A DNA stretch of 63,301 nt, from positions 1 to 63,301 of the forward strand of contig JAIQFL010000011.1 in NCBI GenBank assembly GCA_020073365.1, given 5' to 3'. The position numbers and the translations under genes are program-made. Position 1 is the stretch's first letter; each line of letters begins with the position of its first letter. The stretch is from Terriglobia bacterium. GTDB lineage: Bacteria > Acidobacteriota > Terriglobia > Bryobacterales > Bryobacteraceae. The notes under the pieces were generated by a model, which was not told the origin of the DNA, ran no database searches, and saw only the letters and a list, made by a program, of their open reading frames with translations. Below, piece by piece: positions 45,004-54,195 of this stretch.

Positions 45004-45968
45004 CCGAATCCATGGATCGGGCTGAACGTGTATTGGTCAAATACCCGCTGTTCAAAACCGCTGTTGCGCGAATTCAGGAGTGCTTTGACAGTCACGATGC
45101 CACCGCCGAACCGGACTGCTGTCCCGTTGTCGGCGAAAGCGGCAGCGGGAAGACCACCATCATTTCGTACTTCGCCAGCCTGCATCCACGCGTTGACCAC
45201 AAGTGGGGTCTCGAAGTGCCGGTGCTCGTCGCCAAAGTGCCGGCCCGGCCGACCGTGAAAAGTTTCGCCGAGACGCTCCTGTATCAACTCGGCGATCCGC
45301 TTTGGTCACGTGGGAATACTGTAAGCAAGAGCATCCGCCTACGGGAACTCCTCAAGCGCTGCCGTGTGCGCCTGTTGGCGCTCGACGAATTTCAGCATTT
45401 TGTGGACGTCCGGCAGGCGAATATTCCGAACGACGTTGCGGATTGGCTGAAGGAGCAAGTCGAGGAAGCCAAGTTGGCAATCGTAGTTCTCGGACTGCAA
45501 CGGTGTTTGGAGGTACTTCGGCAGAATGAACAGCTGCGCCGCCGCTTTGGCGCAACCTTGCGGGTAGGAGCCTTTCGCTGGGATGCCAAAGACGATCGGA
45601 CAACATATAGGGCCTTCCTCCGCGCAGTTCAGGAACAGCTTCCGGAGTACGGCATGCCCTCTCTGTCGGACGTCGATATGGCTTTCCGGGTGCATTATGC
45701 TTCTTATGGCCTCATCGGTTACACGATGAAAATCATCCGAGGGGCCGCCCGAATCGCCCGTTGTCACCCACGCCGGCAGATCACCCTTCAGACATTGTCC
45801 CAGTCGTTTGCAGAGCATGTGTGGTCGGAACGTCTTGATGATCCGAATCCGTTCATCGATACCTTCGATTGTGACAAGGCGCCGCCGCTGACGCTGCCAA
45901 GCGCAAGGACGTGTGTCCCGCGCGCCGCGGGCGGTCATCGCAGCGTGGGCCTGGAGCTGCACGCATGA
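44994..45968 (+). CDS. tnsC: TnsC/TniB-like AAA+ transposition regulator
   Basis: GGAGG precedes the ATG at 44994. The 324-aa ATPase has Walker A GESGSGKTT (K53) and Walker B LLALDEFQHF, with sensor-1-like IVVLGLQRCLEVL, as in TniB/TnsC. It bridges the target-bound TniQ and the TnsAB transposase and sets target immunity. The stop overlaps the start of tniQ (ATGA), a typical coupling in these operons. Confidence 0.92.
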   Translation: MSVTESMDRAERVLVKYPLFKTAVARIQECFDSHDATAEPDCCPVVGESGSGKTTIISYFASLHPRVDHKWGLEVPVLVAKVPARPTVKSFAETLLYQLGDPLWSRGNTVSKSIRLRELLKRCRVRLLALDEFQHFVDVRQANIPNDVADWLKEQVEEAKLAIVVLGLQRCLEVLRQNEQLRRRFGATLRVGAFRWDAKDDRTTYRAFLRAVQEQLPEYGMPSLSDVDMAFRVHYASYGLIGYTMKIIRGAARIARCHPRRQITLQTLSQSFAEHVWSERLDDPNPFIDTFDCDKAPPLTLPSARTCVPRAAGGHRSVGLELHA

Positions 45969-47149
45969 GCATACCGATCCTCGGCGGCGCCCGGTTGCTA
46001 TTCCGTGTCGATCCGCTGCCCCGCGAGAGTCCCCGCGGATACTTGTGCCGCGTTGCTCAGGAGCACGGTTATTGCGGCCCACTTTCTCTTGCCCAAATTG
46101 CCGGATTACCGACGTCCGGCCTGGAGCGAGATGACAGCGCTAAGCAGATCGCCCACGTGTTGCGCCTGGAGCCAGAAGAGTGGCAGGCGATGTGTTACCG
46201 GCACATCGGCGGCCGGAATCGATTCGAGCAACGGTCATTTTACGGCCAACGTATCAGCGACGATGATCTCAATTACGACCGCCCACGGATTTGCCCCCGT
46301 TGCCTGAAGCAGCGCCCCATCTGGTGGGCCGTGTGGGATTTGGGTCTTGTCACGACCTGCCCCATCCACCGTTGCCAACTGGTCAACCAATGCCCTGTCT
46401 GTAAGAGGAGGCTGGCGTGGCAACGTCCATCTGTCCACAAATGTCGTTGCGGACTCGATCTGTGCACCTTAACCGCCGAAGCAGCGACACCCGATCTGGT
46501 GGCAATCAACGCAGCGATCTATAGGGCAGCCGGGTTTCCACCCGGTGAAAGCGCCGAACTCGATCTAGCGGCTGGAGGCTTTCCGGCGGAAGTGCTGAGG
46601 TTGGGCCTGGGGGCTCTGCTAAGGTTCGCGCTTTTTGTTGGTGCCAGTCGTGAAAAGGAAAAGCTGCGCCGGAAACAACGCCCCTTTACTGCGACCGACC
46701 TTGCGGTCGCAACAGAGATCGATCGCGGCGCGGTCGCCTTGCTGAGAGACTGGCCTCGGCCATTACGGGAATTACTGAGGAACATGCTCCCACCGGACGT
46801 CACCGATCTGGCCGCTCTGAACTTCAGTAAGATCTTTGGGAACTTTTATCGCCACCTGTTTCGCGTTCTTCCGCGCGGCGAATTCGGATTTCTGCACGAT
46901 GCCTTCGAGAGTTTTGTAGTCGAGGACTGGCCGGGTCTTATCCGCGGCCAGCACCGATACTTTTCGTTCGCCGTGCGGCGGAGTTCCCATTGGGTCGCTG
47001 CAAACAAGGCAGAAAGGACAGCGCGCACGACCGGCACGCGGATTTGGGATCTCGCCCGTCAGGGTCAAGTCGACGCCATATTTCTGAATGTGCGAGGGGG
47101 AGGAAGCCGCACTGAGTGCTGGATTCGACGGGAATCGCTGAACCAATGA
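45965..47149 (+). CDS. tniQ: TniQ family target-selection protein, truncated to 394 aa
   Basis: The start ATG at 45965 overlaps the tnsC stop. The protein begins FRVDPLPRESPRGYLCRVAQ, the TniQ signature. A zinc-finger region follows with four CxxC pairs (ICPRC, TTCPIHRC, NQCPVC, KCRCG) and then a helical part. It stops at TGA 47147-47149. The copy at the window start has TGG (374-376) at the same place, so tryptophan has become stop. The tail with its tandem winged-helix units is lost, leaving a protein the size of short TniQ proteins. Confidence 0.88.
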   Translation: MSIPILGGARLLFRVDPLPRESPRGYLCRVAQEHGYCGPLSLAQIAGLPTSGLERDDSAKQIAHVLRLEPEEWQAMCYRHIGGRNRFEQRSFYGQRISDDDLNYDRPRICPRCLKQRPIWWAVWDLGLVTTCPIHRCQLVNQCPVCKRRLAWQRPSVHKCRCGLDLCTLTAEAATPDLVAINAAIYRAAGFPPGESAELDLAAGGFPAEVLRLGLGALLRFALFVGASREKEKLRRKQRPFTATDLAVATEIDRGAVALLRDWPRPLRELLRNMLPPDVTDLAALNFSKIFGNFYRHLFRVLPRGEFGFLHDAFESFVVEDWPGLIRGQHRYFSFAVRRSSHWVAANKAERTARTTGTRIWDLARQGQVDAIFLNVRGGGSRTECWIRRESLNQ

Positions 47150-48035
47150 ATTGCCGCTCGCGACGCGGAGCTCGCGCGATACATGCCGCGACCCGAGGCG
47201 GAGAGGGCGCTCGGTCTGAAGAACTTCACCCTTGCGACAGTCGCTGCCGCGGGAGCCATCCGCTTTGCGAAAGGACCCGAGCGAAATCTCCCAGCGCGGT
47301 GCTTCTTCTTCCTTCGCGAAGACGTCATGAAGATCAAGGACGCGTTTGAAAAGCATTCTGTGCCGGTGAAGGCATACTCGAAGCCTGGCGAGTTCATAGC
47401 GCTGCGCCATGCCATGAAGAATTACCTCGGCCGCGATTCAGGGCTTGCCGCGGTTATGCGGGCCGTTGTCGACGGCAGTCTTGTTCCGGTCGGATACACT
47501 AACCGGTTTCGTGGGATCACCGGGTATTTGTTCGGACTGAGGATCTGCGGAAGTATCGCCCCGTGCCAGGCATGACAGTGCATCCGGAAGGCGTTGTCAC
47601 CTTCGGGGAGGCGGCAGCCGTTTTGGGCGTATCGACGCCTGTGATTCGCGGCCTGGTAGCACAGGGCATTCTGCACATCACGGCGGAGTATCGGAACGGT
47701 TTTTCGAAGCTGTTGCCTGCCGTGGATGTTCAACGTTTTGCGGAAGGTTACGTGGCGACATCAGTCCTCGCCAAGCGATTCCATCTCGACAGTGGTTCTC
47801 TTGCGCGCTACCTGAAAGAGTCGGGCACACAGCTGCTTGGGGTCCCGTTGCCTGACCCTGGAAACTATTACGCGTTTTTCCTCCGCAAAGATGTTGCAGC
47901 TCAGATACAGCTTCCAAGCCGAAGGATGCTGAGGGAAGAGGCAGAGCGCCGAATCAAGGACGCCCGGAAAGAGAATGGGCAGAGTACAGATTGGCGAGAG
48001 AGACCTCCTCGGGTAAACCCATGCGACGGCAACGC
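46774..48035 (+). repeat. 1.26-kb direct repeat of the tniQ 3' region
   Basis: This segment aligns with 1-1262 of the window, starting ACTGAGGAACATGC in both, with identity very high in the first 400 bases and lower but still clear afterwards. The copies gradually lose similarity beyond about 48035. The two lie in the same orientation 46.8 kb apart. Confidence 0.85.
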
Positions 48036-48204
48036 CGGTGAATCGTCGGGCAGTCTTCCATTGCTCGCGTTTGCCCTGCGGGACGGCGCCACTTGCAATA
48101 GAAGAGTCCCTCGTGATCTGACCGGAGCACTCAATTGCGGGCCGAAAACATCGGTAAACGCTGCGCGACTTATCCGGCCAATCGTCATGCCCGCGCGGCG
48201 TTAA
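47150..48204 (+). pseudogene. Untranslated 3' part of tniQ with a frameshift
   Basis: After the TGA at 47147 the same frame continues with IAARDAELARYMPRPEAERAL, clearly the next part of the protein, to about 47540. There a single base is missing relative to copy 1 (near TTCGGACTGAGG, 47531-47542). The frame from 47563 then continues (MTVHPEGVVTFGEAAAVLGVS) to a stop at 48204. This copy therefore needs two changes to be whole, while copy 1 at the window start is intact. Confidence 0.8.
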
Positions 48205-48457
48205 CCTGTTCAGAATGTAGCGCGTGCAGAGATTGGACCGGATGAATCGGCAATAACCGGCCAAACCGCTTGATTTTAAATCGCTTACGCTGAACTTTGT
48301 GCAAGCGGATTTGGGCTGGTTATTTTAGACCAGGCAGGATCTACGCGGCCAGATCCATGCGCTGGCAACGGCTCTACCGGGCCATATTACGGTAACCGGA
48401 CTCTTCGGGCGGAATTGGACTCTTAAGCGCCGACGACCTTCGGCCGTCGCTGGCCGA

Positions 48458-51400
48458 CTATTTCACAGCGATCCAAACGGAATTGGCTGCCACTCCGTTT
48501 ATCCGAATCGTCACGGGCATGCCCTCGTCCCATACCGTCTTGAGGAGCTCCGGCAACAGGCGAATACTGATCTGGTCCAGGCCTGTCGTTGCCTGGGGGC
48601 CGGCGGTCGCGACCGGGACTTGCATGCCATTGATCGAGCAGGTGACGTTGTCCCGATTTGCACCACGGAAACCCGTACCGAAGAAGGTCAGATAGATCGA
48701 GCGGGCACCAGCGGTAGACAGTGGAATCGGTGAGGGCTCGCAGCTAACACCCGAGGTGGAGGACGAGCACTTGAACACCGGCAGGGGTGTCTGATTACCG
48801 CCAAGGTCTACCAGCATTCCAGTCGCAGCCGGAGTCGTGCCGGAAACCAGGAAAAGGCCAGGCGCCACGGTGTCAACCTGCATGCTGCCGACCTGTGTAG
48901 TTCCGCTGGCGGCGACGATAGCGAGCGTTGCTTCCCCGAGCGCGGTGCCCGACGGCACTTGGAAGTTGATCTGCGTGGGGGAAACGTAGAGTAACGGCGC
49001 CAGACGTGCCGCTCCGGTGATGTCCCGGACCTCGAGACTCACGCCGCCCAGGCTTGTCGTCCAGGGGGGCGCACCGGCGCTCGTGCTCGTCGTGACCGGA
49101 GTGGGGACAAACAGGGTCGCCAGCGATTCCGGCGCGACGACTGCGGTACCGCCGGCGGCGGACACGGCGCGCGCTACCGGCGTTCCACCTTGCGCTCTGG
49201 AGAACAGGATGGATAAGGTGTTCGAGTCAGAATTCACGATAGCCAGATCGATCCGCCCGTCTCCGTCCAGATCGGCGGCAATCCCCGGGTAAGCGGAGAA
49301 TCCGGCCGCCACCATGACCGGAGGCGACAGAGTGCCATCGCCCCGACCCTGATAGATGGAAATCGCCGGCCCTGTTGGGCCGCCCCCCGTCACCATATCC
49401 GCACGACCGTCACCAGTGACATCTGCGGCGGCGATGAAAAGAGGGTTCAGGTAGCTCGCATAGGGGATAGGCGATTGAAATGTCCCATCACCGTTGCCCA
49501 GTGCAACGCCAGCCTGACTCGCCAAGTCAGGCACTCCATCACCATTGAAGTCGGCCGCGCGAACCGGGCAACCAGGGCCACAGGCAAGCTGCGTCCGGAT
49601 CTCGGAACGGAAGGTGCCATCTCCCTGTCCGAGAAAGACGCGAAAGACATGGCCCTCGGCAAAGGAAAACGACACAAGGCCAATATCGCTCCGACCGTCG
49701 CGATTGAAGTCCGTCACGACCGTCACAAATATCTGCGGATCCGCTTGTGTTGTGGAGAGCGTGGTGCCCGTCCGCAAGGTTCCATCGCCATTACCCAGTA
49801 ACACCCGCAAGACGCCGCTGTCGTCGGCCTGCAACAGATCGGGCTTCCCGTCGCGGTTGAAGTCCCCGATCCCCAAGATGTGCGCAAGATCGCGGCGCGA
49901 AACGGTAAACGTCCCGTCACCCCGGCTCAGCAGCAGAACACGCTCGCCGGCCAGGTCGTCTTTGCCGTCCCCGTTGAAGTCGGCAGCACCAACGAATGAC
50001 GTGTAAGAATCCCGAGCCAAATCCGTTCCAGCGACGCCATCCGTCCGTATGGGGCGCCCGAAGTTCCCGGCGCCAGCATTGAGCAGCGTGTAGACCCCAT
50101 CCATGGTTACCACCGCCAGGTCGCGCCGGCCGTCCCCGTTGAAATCTCCGGCGGCCACCATCACCGGGCGCTCGGGCACGAGAACGTCTCTGCGAAAGAA
50201 AACGGGCTGAAGAACATCGCTCTTCACGGCAGCCTCGATGATCGCCTTCGCGTCGTCCGGCAGCAGGTTCCGCTGTGCCACGAGCCGGTTCGCCGCTTGG
50301 CGAACCGCTTCGACGTAACCTGCGTGATTACCATAGCGTTCTTCGAGCGAGAGGCGCGGGTCCCCCACGGCGTCACGCTCGGCCCTGCTCCGGCGGAAGG
50401 GGATGTACGCCCCGGTGTTCTGGCAGAGTTCGCCTTCCGCGAATCCGGCTCTTTGCAGATTCCATCCTGTGTAGGTTGCTATCGGCGCCTGCACGGCGGC
50501 AGGCCGCGTGCCCGCGACTTCATTCCCGTCTGCATCAACCTTCGGAACCAGAACTGCATATTTCTTATCCGGAATCGCCACGGGCTTGTCAGCGAGAATT
50601 CCGGTCATGTCCTTCGCATTAAAAGCCGAGCCGAAATCGACCAGGGGCAGTGCATTGATCCGGCCCGTATAGTTCACTCCGGGGATCTTCGGCCAGCCAA
50701 TGTGCGGCGCATCGGGCTGCACCAGCGTTCCCTCGGCCAGCGTGGGGATCTGGCTCTGAGGCGGTTCCTTGTTCTCGAGAACCCACTGTTCCAGCGCCAC
50801 GATAAGAGCGCGCTCATACGCCGACCAATCGTTCGGATTTGTGGCCTGTTGGCAGATGTTCTCACTCGGCGCCGAAGGCGCGGGTGAATGCTGGGTGCCC
50901 GCTACGAAATACATCCGCACATTTCGCGGAATCCACGCGTCGAATTGTCCCAAGACATCGGTCGTCTTCAGCGAGGCGCGCTGGTTCCAATATTCGCTGG
51001 AGCTAACGACGTCGATGATGTTCGGGCAACTTGCCGTTTCCATGCAACGCTCCAGGAGCCAGCCGTATCGGCCGGCCACGGTGTCAATTTCGGGCATCCA
51101 AACGAAAGGCGATTCCCAGCCCGGACGCAGATGCCCAAGCCGGACCGTCAGGGACAGCGTCGGCAGGCTGAACCGGACGTTTAGAGCGGTCCGCGTTCCG
51201 GCGCCGACAGGGTTCATGCCCTCGAATACACGGCGGCCCTGTTCATCGAGATTGAAGCCGAGTTGCAGAAAGGCTCGCGCCAGCTGGCCGCTCTGTGACT
51301 GGCCCTGCATGGCAGATACTTTGGTGGTTCCGCCAATCGGATTCGGGGTGCCGACGCTATCCTGCGAGTCATTTCGCAGGAATGACACGAGGTCACGGAT

Positions 51401-52201
51401 GGCGGCGAGTCCGAGTCCCATTACCAGAGGATTCTTTGCCCGATAGCGAACGGTGTAGGCGTACCTAGGTTCCAGACCCGCACTCAAACAAATGCTTTCG
51501 ACGCTTGGGATTCCAGGAAACGGGTGGGCGGCGTCGCAGCGGGCAAACGCCCAGTCCTCCCGCGGTATCTTGACCGGTGGATCATCCGGCCCGGTCTGGC
51601 GTGTCAGTTCCGAATCGGGCGCGTTCAGATCGACAGGATCGTACATGAAGAAGTCTCGGTTGGCCGTCCAGAAGAGTGTCGAAGGGCCTGGCTGTGTCAC
51701 CTCGACGGAGAGCCACACCCAACCTGTAATCTCCTTCCCGTTCTCCGAAGCCGTCGGGACCGTCATCGTGTGCCGTAACGGATTGATTTTCTTGACGTCC
51801 GCTTGCCAGCCGCTCCAGACCAACGTGTAGCCGCGCTGCCGGGCGAGCGGCTCGATGCCCCAGGTTGGGGTTGCCCGGCTCAGAGGCCAACCCCGATTGA
51901 CCACTTCGTAGAACAGCAAGCCGTTGCCCCCTTTTGGGGGCTTGAAGATCGTGAAATCCATCGAGTATTCGGCCATGCCTCGAGGGTTGACCGGGGCCAG
52001 CTCAATGTCCTGGATGATGGCGTTCTGTGGGTGGGTGGGGTCAACTTCACCGTAAGCGCGGCCGGTGATGGTCACGTACCCGTCGGAAGCAGGGGCTGAC
52101 GTGCTTTGAATGTCAATTCTGACAATGCGGGCCTGCACAGGCACCGCAAGAATCAGACCGGCCATGAGCACTGCAACTGCGTACCAAATGAATCGACACA
52201 T
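48458..52201 (-). CDS. Secreted alpha/beta-hydrolase-domain protein fused to VCBS/FG-GAP repeats and TIGR03437-like domain
   Basis: AGGAGG lies before the ATG at 52201, chosen over 52237. The 1247-aa product has a signal peptide (YAVAVLMAGLILAVPVQA). It then has a long alpha/beta-hydrolase-type domain with the nucleophile motif GQSQSGQL near residue 295. From about residue 680, FG-GAP/VCBS repeats follow (AAGDFNGDGRRDLAVVTMDG; ADFNGDGKDDL) that bind calcium and form a propeller. The C-terminal TIGR03437-like domain (LLYVSPTQINFQVP) ends the protein. A secreted esterase or lactonase with a binding propeller is plausible; the substrate is unknown. Confidence 0.85.
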   Translation of the reverse strand: MCRFIWYAVAVLMAGLILAVPVQARIVRIDIQSTSAPASDGYVTITGRAYGEVDPTHPQNAIIQDIELAPVNPRGMAEYSMDFTIFKPPKGGNGLLFYEVVNRGWPLSRATPTWGIEPLARQRGYTLVWSGWQADVKKINPLRHTMTVPTASENGKEITGWVWLSVEVTQPGPSTLFWTANRDFFMYDPVDLNAPDSELTRQTGPDDPPVKIPREDWAFARCDAAHPFPGIPSVESICLSAGLEPRYAYTVRYRAKNPLVMGLGLAAIRDLVSFLRNDSQDSVGTPNPIGGTTKVSAMQGQSQSGQLARAFLQLGFNLDEQGRRVFEGMNPVGAGTRTALNVRFSLPTLSLTVRLGHLRPGWESPFVWMPEIDTVAGRYGWLLERCMETASCPNIIDVVSSSEYWNQRASLKTTDVLGQFDAWIPRNVRMYFVAGTQHSPAPSAPSENICQQATNPNDWSAYERALIVALEQWVLENKEPPQSQIPTLAEGTLVQPDAPHIGWPKIPGVNYTGRINALPLVDFGSAFNAKDMTGILADKPVAIPDKKYAVLVPKVDADGNEVAGTRPAAVQAPIATYTGWNLQRAGFAEGELCQNTGAYIPFRRSRAERDAVGDPRLSLEERYGNHAGYVEAVRQAANRLVAQRNLLPDDAKAIIEAAVKSDVLQPVFFRRDVLVPERPVMVAAGDFNGDGRRDLAVVTMDGVYTLLNAGAGNFGRPIRTDGVAGTDLARDSYTSFVGAADFNGDGKDDLAGERVLLLSRGDGTFTVSRRDLAHILGIGDFNRDGKPDLLQADDSGVLRVLLGNGDGTLRTGTTLSTTQADPQIFVTVVTDFNRDGRSDIGLVSFSFAEGHVFRVFLGQGDGTFRSEIRTQLACGPGCPVRAADFNGDGVPDLASQAGVALGNGDGTFQSPIPYASYLNPLFIAAADVTGDGRADMVTGGGPTGPAISIYQGRGDGTLSPPVMVAAGFSAYPGIAADLDGDGRIDLAIVNSDSNTLSILFSRAQGGTPVARAVSAAGGTAVVAPESLATLFVPTPVTTSTSAGAPPWTTSLGGVSLEVRDITGAARLAPLLYVSPTQINFQVPSGTALGEATLAIVAASGTTQVGSMQVDTVAPGLFLVSGTTPAATGMLVDLGGNQTPLPVFKCSSSTSGVSCEPSPIPLSTAGARSIYLTFFGTGFRGANRDNVTCSINGMQVPVATAGPQATTGLDQISIRLLPELLKTVWDEGMPVTIRINGVAANSVWIAVK

Positions 52202-52404
52202 GTGGTTTTCCTCCTCTTCAGGCGGTATTCGCTCCACCCGCGATCAAGCATGAAGCAGTGCTAGCACTGGGCAAAACGGCAAGAAGCGACATTCCCGAAG
52301 TGACGTTTGTTGCCATAGGGGCGCCGTCATATCATACGGGATCGATTCGGGCGGATCGCGGAGCCTAGAATCAGGTAAGCGCATCCGGTTGTAAGGGTTG
52401 GCTT

Positions 52405-54195
52405 ATGGCTACACTCAGTTCGCAGCCTCCGAAGGCCGTAAAGGCGGTGCCGTTCCCCGGCGACCGCCTGGATTCCTGGAAAGAAATCGCTCGCTTCCTG
52501 AACCGGGACGTCCGCACCGTGCAGCGCTGGGAGGAAACCGGCGGCCTCCCAGTCCACCGGCGCGTGCCGGGGCGGCTGAAGGGCAATCCGGTTTACGCCT
52601 ATAAGGCGGAACTCGAAACCTGGCTTCGCGAGACACCCCCGCCCGTGGTGGAGAAAGAACCGGTGCCAAGCCCGGCGCCAACGAGCGCCCTGAAACAGCC
52701 GCAGGTGCTTTGGGTTGCTGGTGTGGTCGTCCTCCTGGCGGCCGGAGGCGCGATCGGCTGACGCTTCATTCGACGGCAACCTTCTATTCCTACTCTCCGC
52801 GTAGTGCACCTGACCAGCTATCCCGATCAGGAGCGACACCCGGCCTTTTCTCCGGACGGCAGGCAAATCGCCTTCGCCTGGAACGGCCCCAGGCAGGACA
52901 ATTTCGATATCTACGTCAAACTACTGGACAGTGGCGAGCCGCTCAGGCTAACTACGGATCCGTTGTTGGACGGTTGGCCTGCGTGGTCGCCCGACGGGCG
53001 CCTGATTGCGTTTTGGCGATTGGTCCGCGGGACGCCGTACGTCGATGTGATGACCGTTCCCGCGCTGGGCGGCGCGGAACGGAAGATCCTGCAATTTCGC
53101 TGTCCTGTCCCATCCGAGGAGAAGTATCCAGGCCTCGCCTGGACGCCCGATGGCAGGTGGGTAATCGCCCCGTATTCGGCGGACCACGATGCCCCGGCAG
53201 GGCTGGCACTCGCGTCCATCGAGACATTGCATATCCGGCCCCTGACACGGCCACGCGCGGGCACAGGTGGGGACTGCTGCCCGGCTATCAGCCCGGATGG
53301 CAGGAGGCTTGCCTTCCTGCGCGTCGAGGGACGAGCCCAGAACATTTTCATTCTGCCGCTTGGTCCGGATTACCGCGCCGCAGAGGAGCCCAGGCACCTC
53401 ACCAGCGAGCCCTTCGGGGCCGCAAACCCGATGTGGACGGGCGATGGCCGGGAAGTGGTCTACTTCGCCATGCGGGACGGCGTGAGGACGCTGCTCCGGG
53501 TTCCGCAGGATGGCTCCCGCCCCGCATCGCCGGTCGGATCTGTGGGGACGATTGGCGTTCAGTGGGCGATCTCGACCCGGGGCGACCGGCTGGCCTACGC
53601 CGACGGCGGAACCAACCCGGGGAACTGGCGAATCGGCCTTCCGGGGGGCGACGGCCTCAGCCGCATTCTGCCGTCCGGCGGCGCTGATCTGGCTCCGGAA
53701 ATCGCGCCCGACGGAAAACGAATCGCCTTCGTCTCGGACCGCGCGCGAGGTTGGCGGGTCTGGGTCTCGGGCTCGGATGGCTCCAATGCGTTCGATATCG
53801 CCGGCGCGTATACCAGGGCCAGGCACGCTGGTCGCCGGACGGGAGCCAGATCGTGTTCGAATGCCGGAACGAAAGTAATGACGACATCTGTGCTGTCCCG
53901 GTGGGTGGCGGCGTGACACGGCGGCTGACACGACATCCCGCGACGGATCGCTTTCCAAGCTGGTCTCGCGATGGCCGGTCGATCTATTTTTCGTCTAACC
54001 GGTCCGGCTCGCTGCAGGTCTGGAAGGCGCCGGCGGATGGAACGGAAACCGGTGCCGTGCAGCTCACAAACGGCGGCGGCATCAGCCCGGTGGAGTCGGT
54101 GGATGGCGCGACTGTGTACTTTGGGAGGTAAGGGCCGCCGGGGACCGTTTGGCGCGGGTGCCCAAGGCGCGGGTTGCCCGCCGGCGCAGTGAGGT
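52405..54195 (+). pseudogene. Decayed TolB/PD40 gene, inverted copy of 57663-59714
   Basis: The frame starts MATLSSQPPKAV with the helix-turn-helix segment (DSWKEIARFLNRDVRTVQRWE, in part) and a transmembrane helix. It then meets TGA at 52759-52761 where the intact copy has TGG. The same frame goes on with the PD40 repeats (HPAFSPDGRQIAFAW). About 7 bp are missing near 53808, shifting the frame into YQGQARWSPDGSQ, and a TAA at 54129-54131 replaces a CAA. Beyond about 54195 similarity ends in the leader of the next gene. The gene is certainly inactive as a whole. Confidence 0.85.

Larger units (their letters stand above)
41620..48204. mobile_element. TnsABC-TniQ transposition module with XRE regulator
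   Basis: Five genes form a complete Tn7-like core: regulator, TnsA-like endonuclease, DDE transposase, AAA+ regulator, and target-selection protein (now truncated). The four tns genes overlap by a few bases each and are co-transcribed. No ends of its own were found in this window in the usual place upstream of tnsA. The nearest ends are those of the PRTRC element at 22026 and 41575. No Cas gene or CRISPR repeat accompanies it. Confidence 0.75.

Noticed and set aside
41620..48204. A CRISPR-associated (RNA-guided) transposon, suggested by TnsABC plus a short TniQ
   Set aside because: No Cas gene and no CRISPR repeat was seen anywhere in the window. The short TniQ is explained by a nonsense mutation and frameshift relative to the intact copy at the window start.
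48205..48457. A right transposon end after tniQ
   Set aside because: No TGTAGGATT or TTTCA-type repeat in either orientation was found in this gap.
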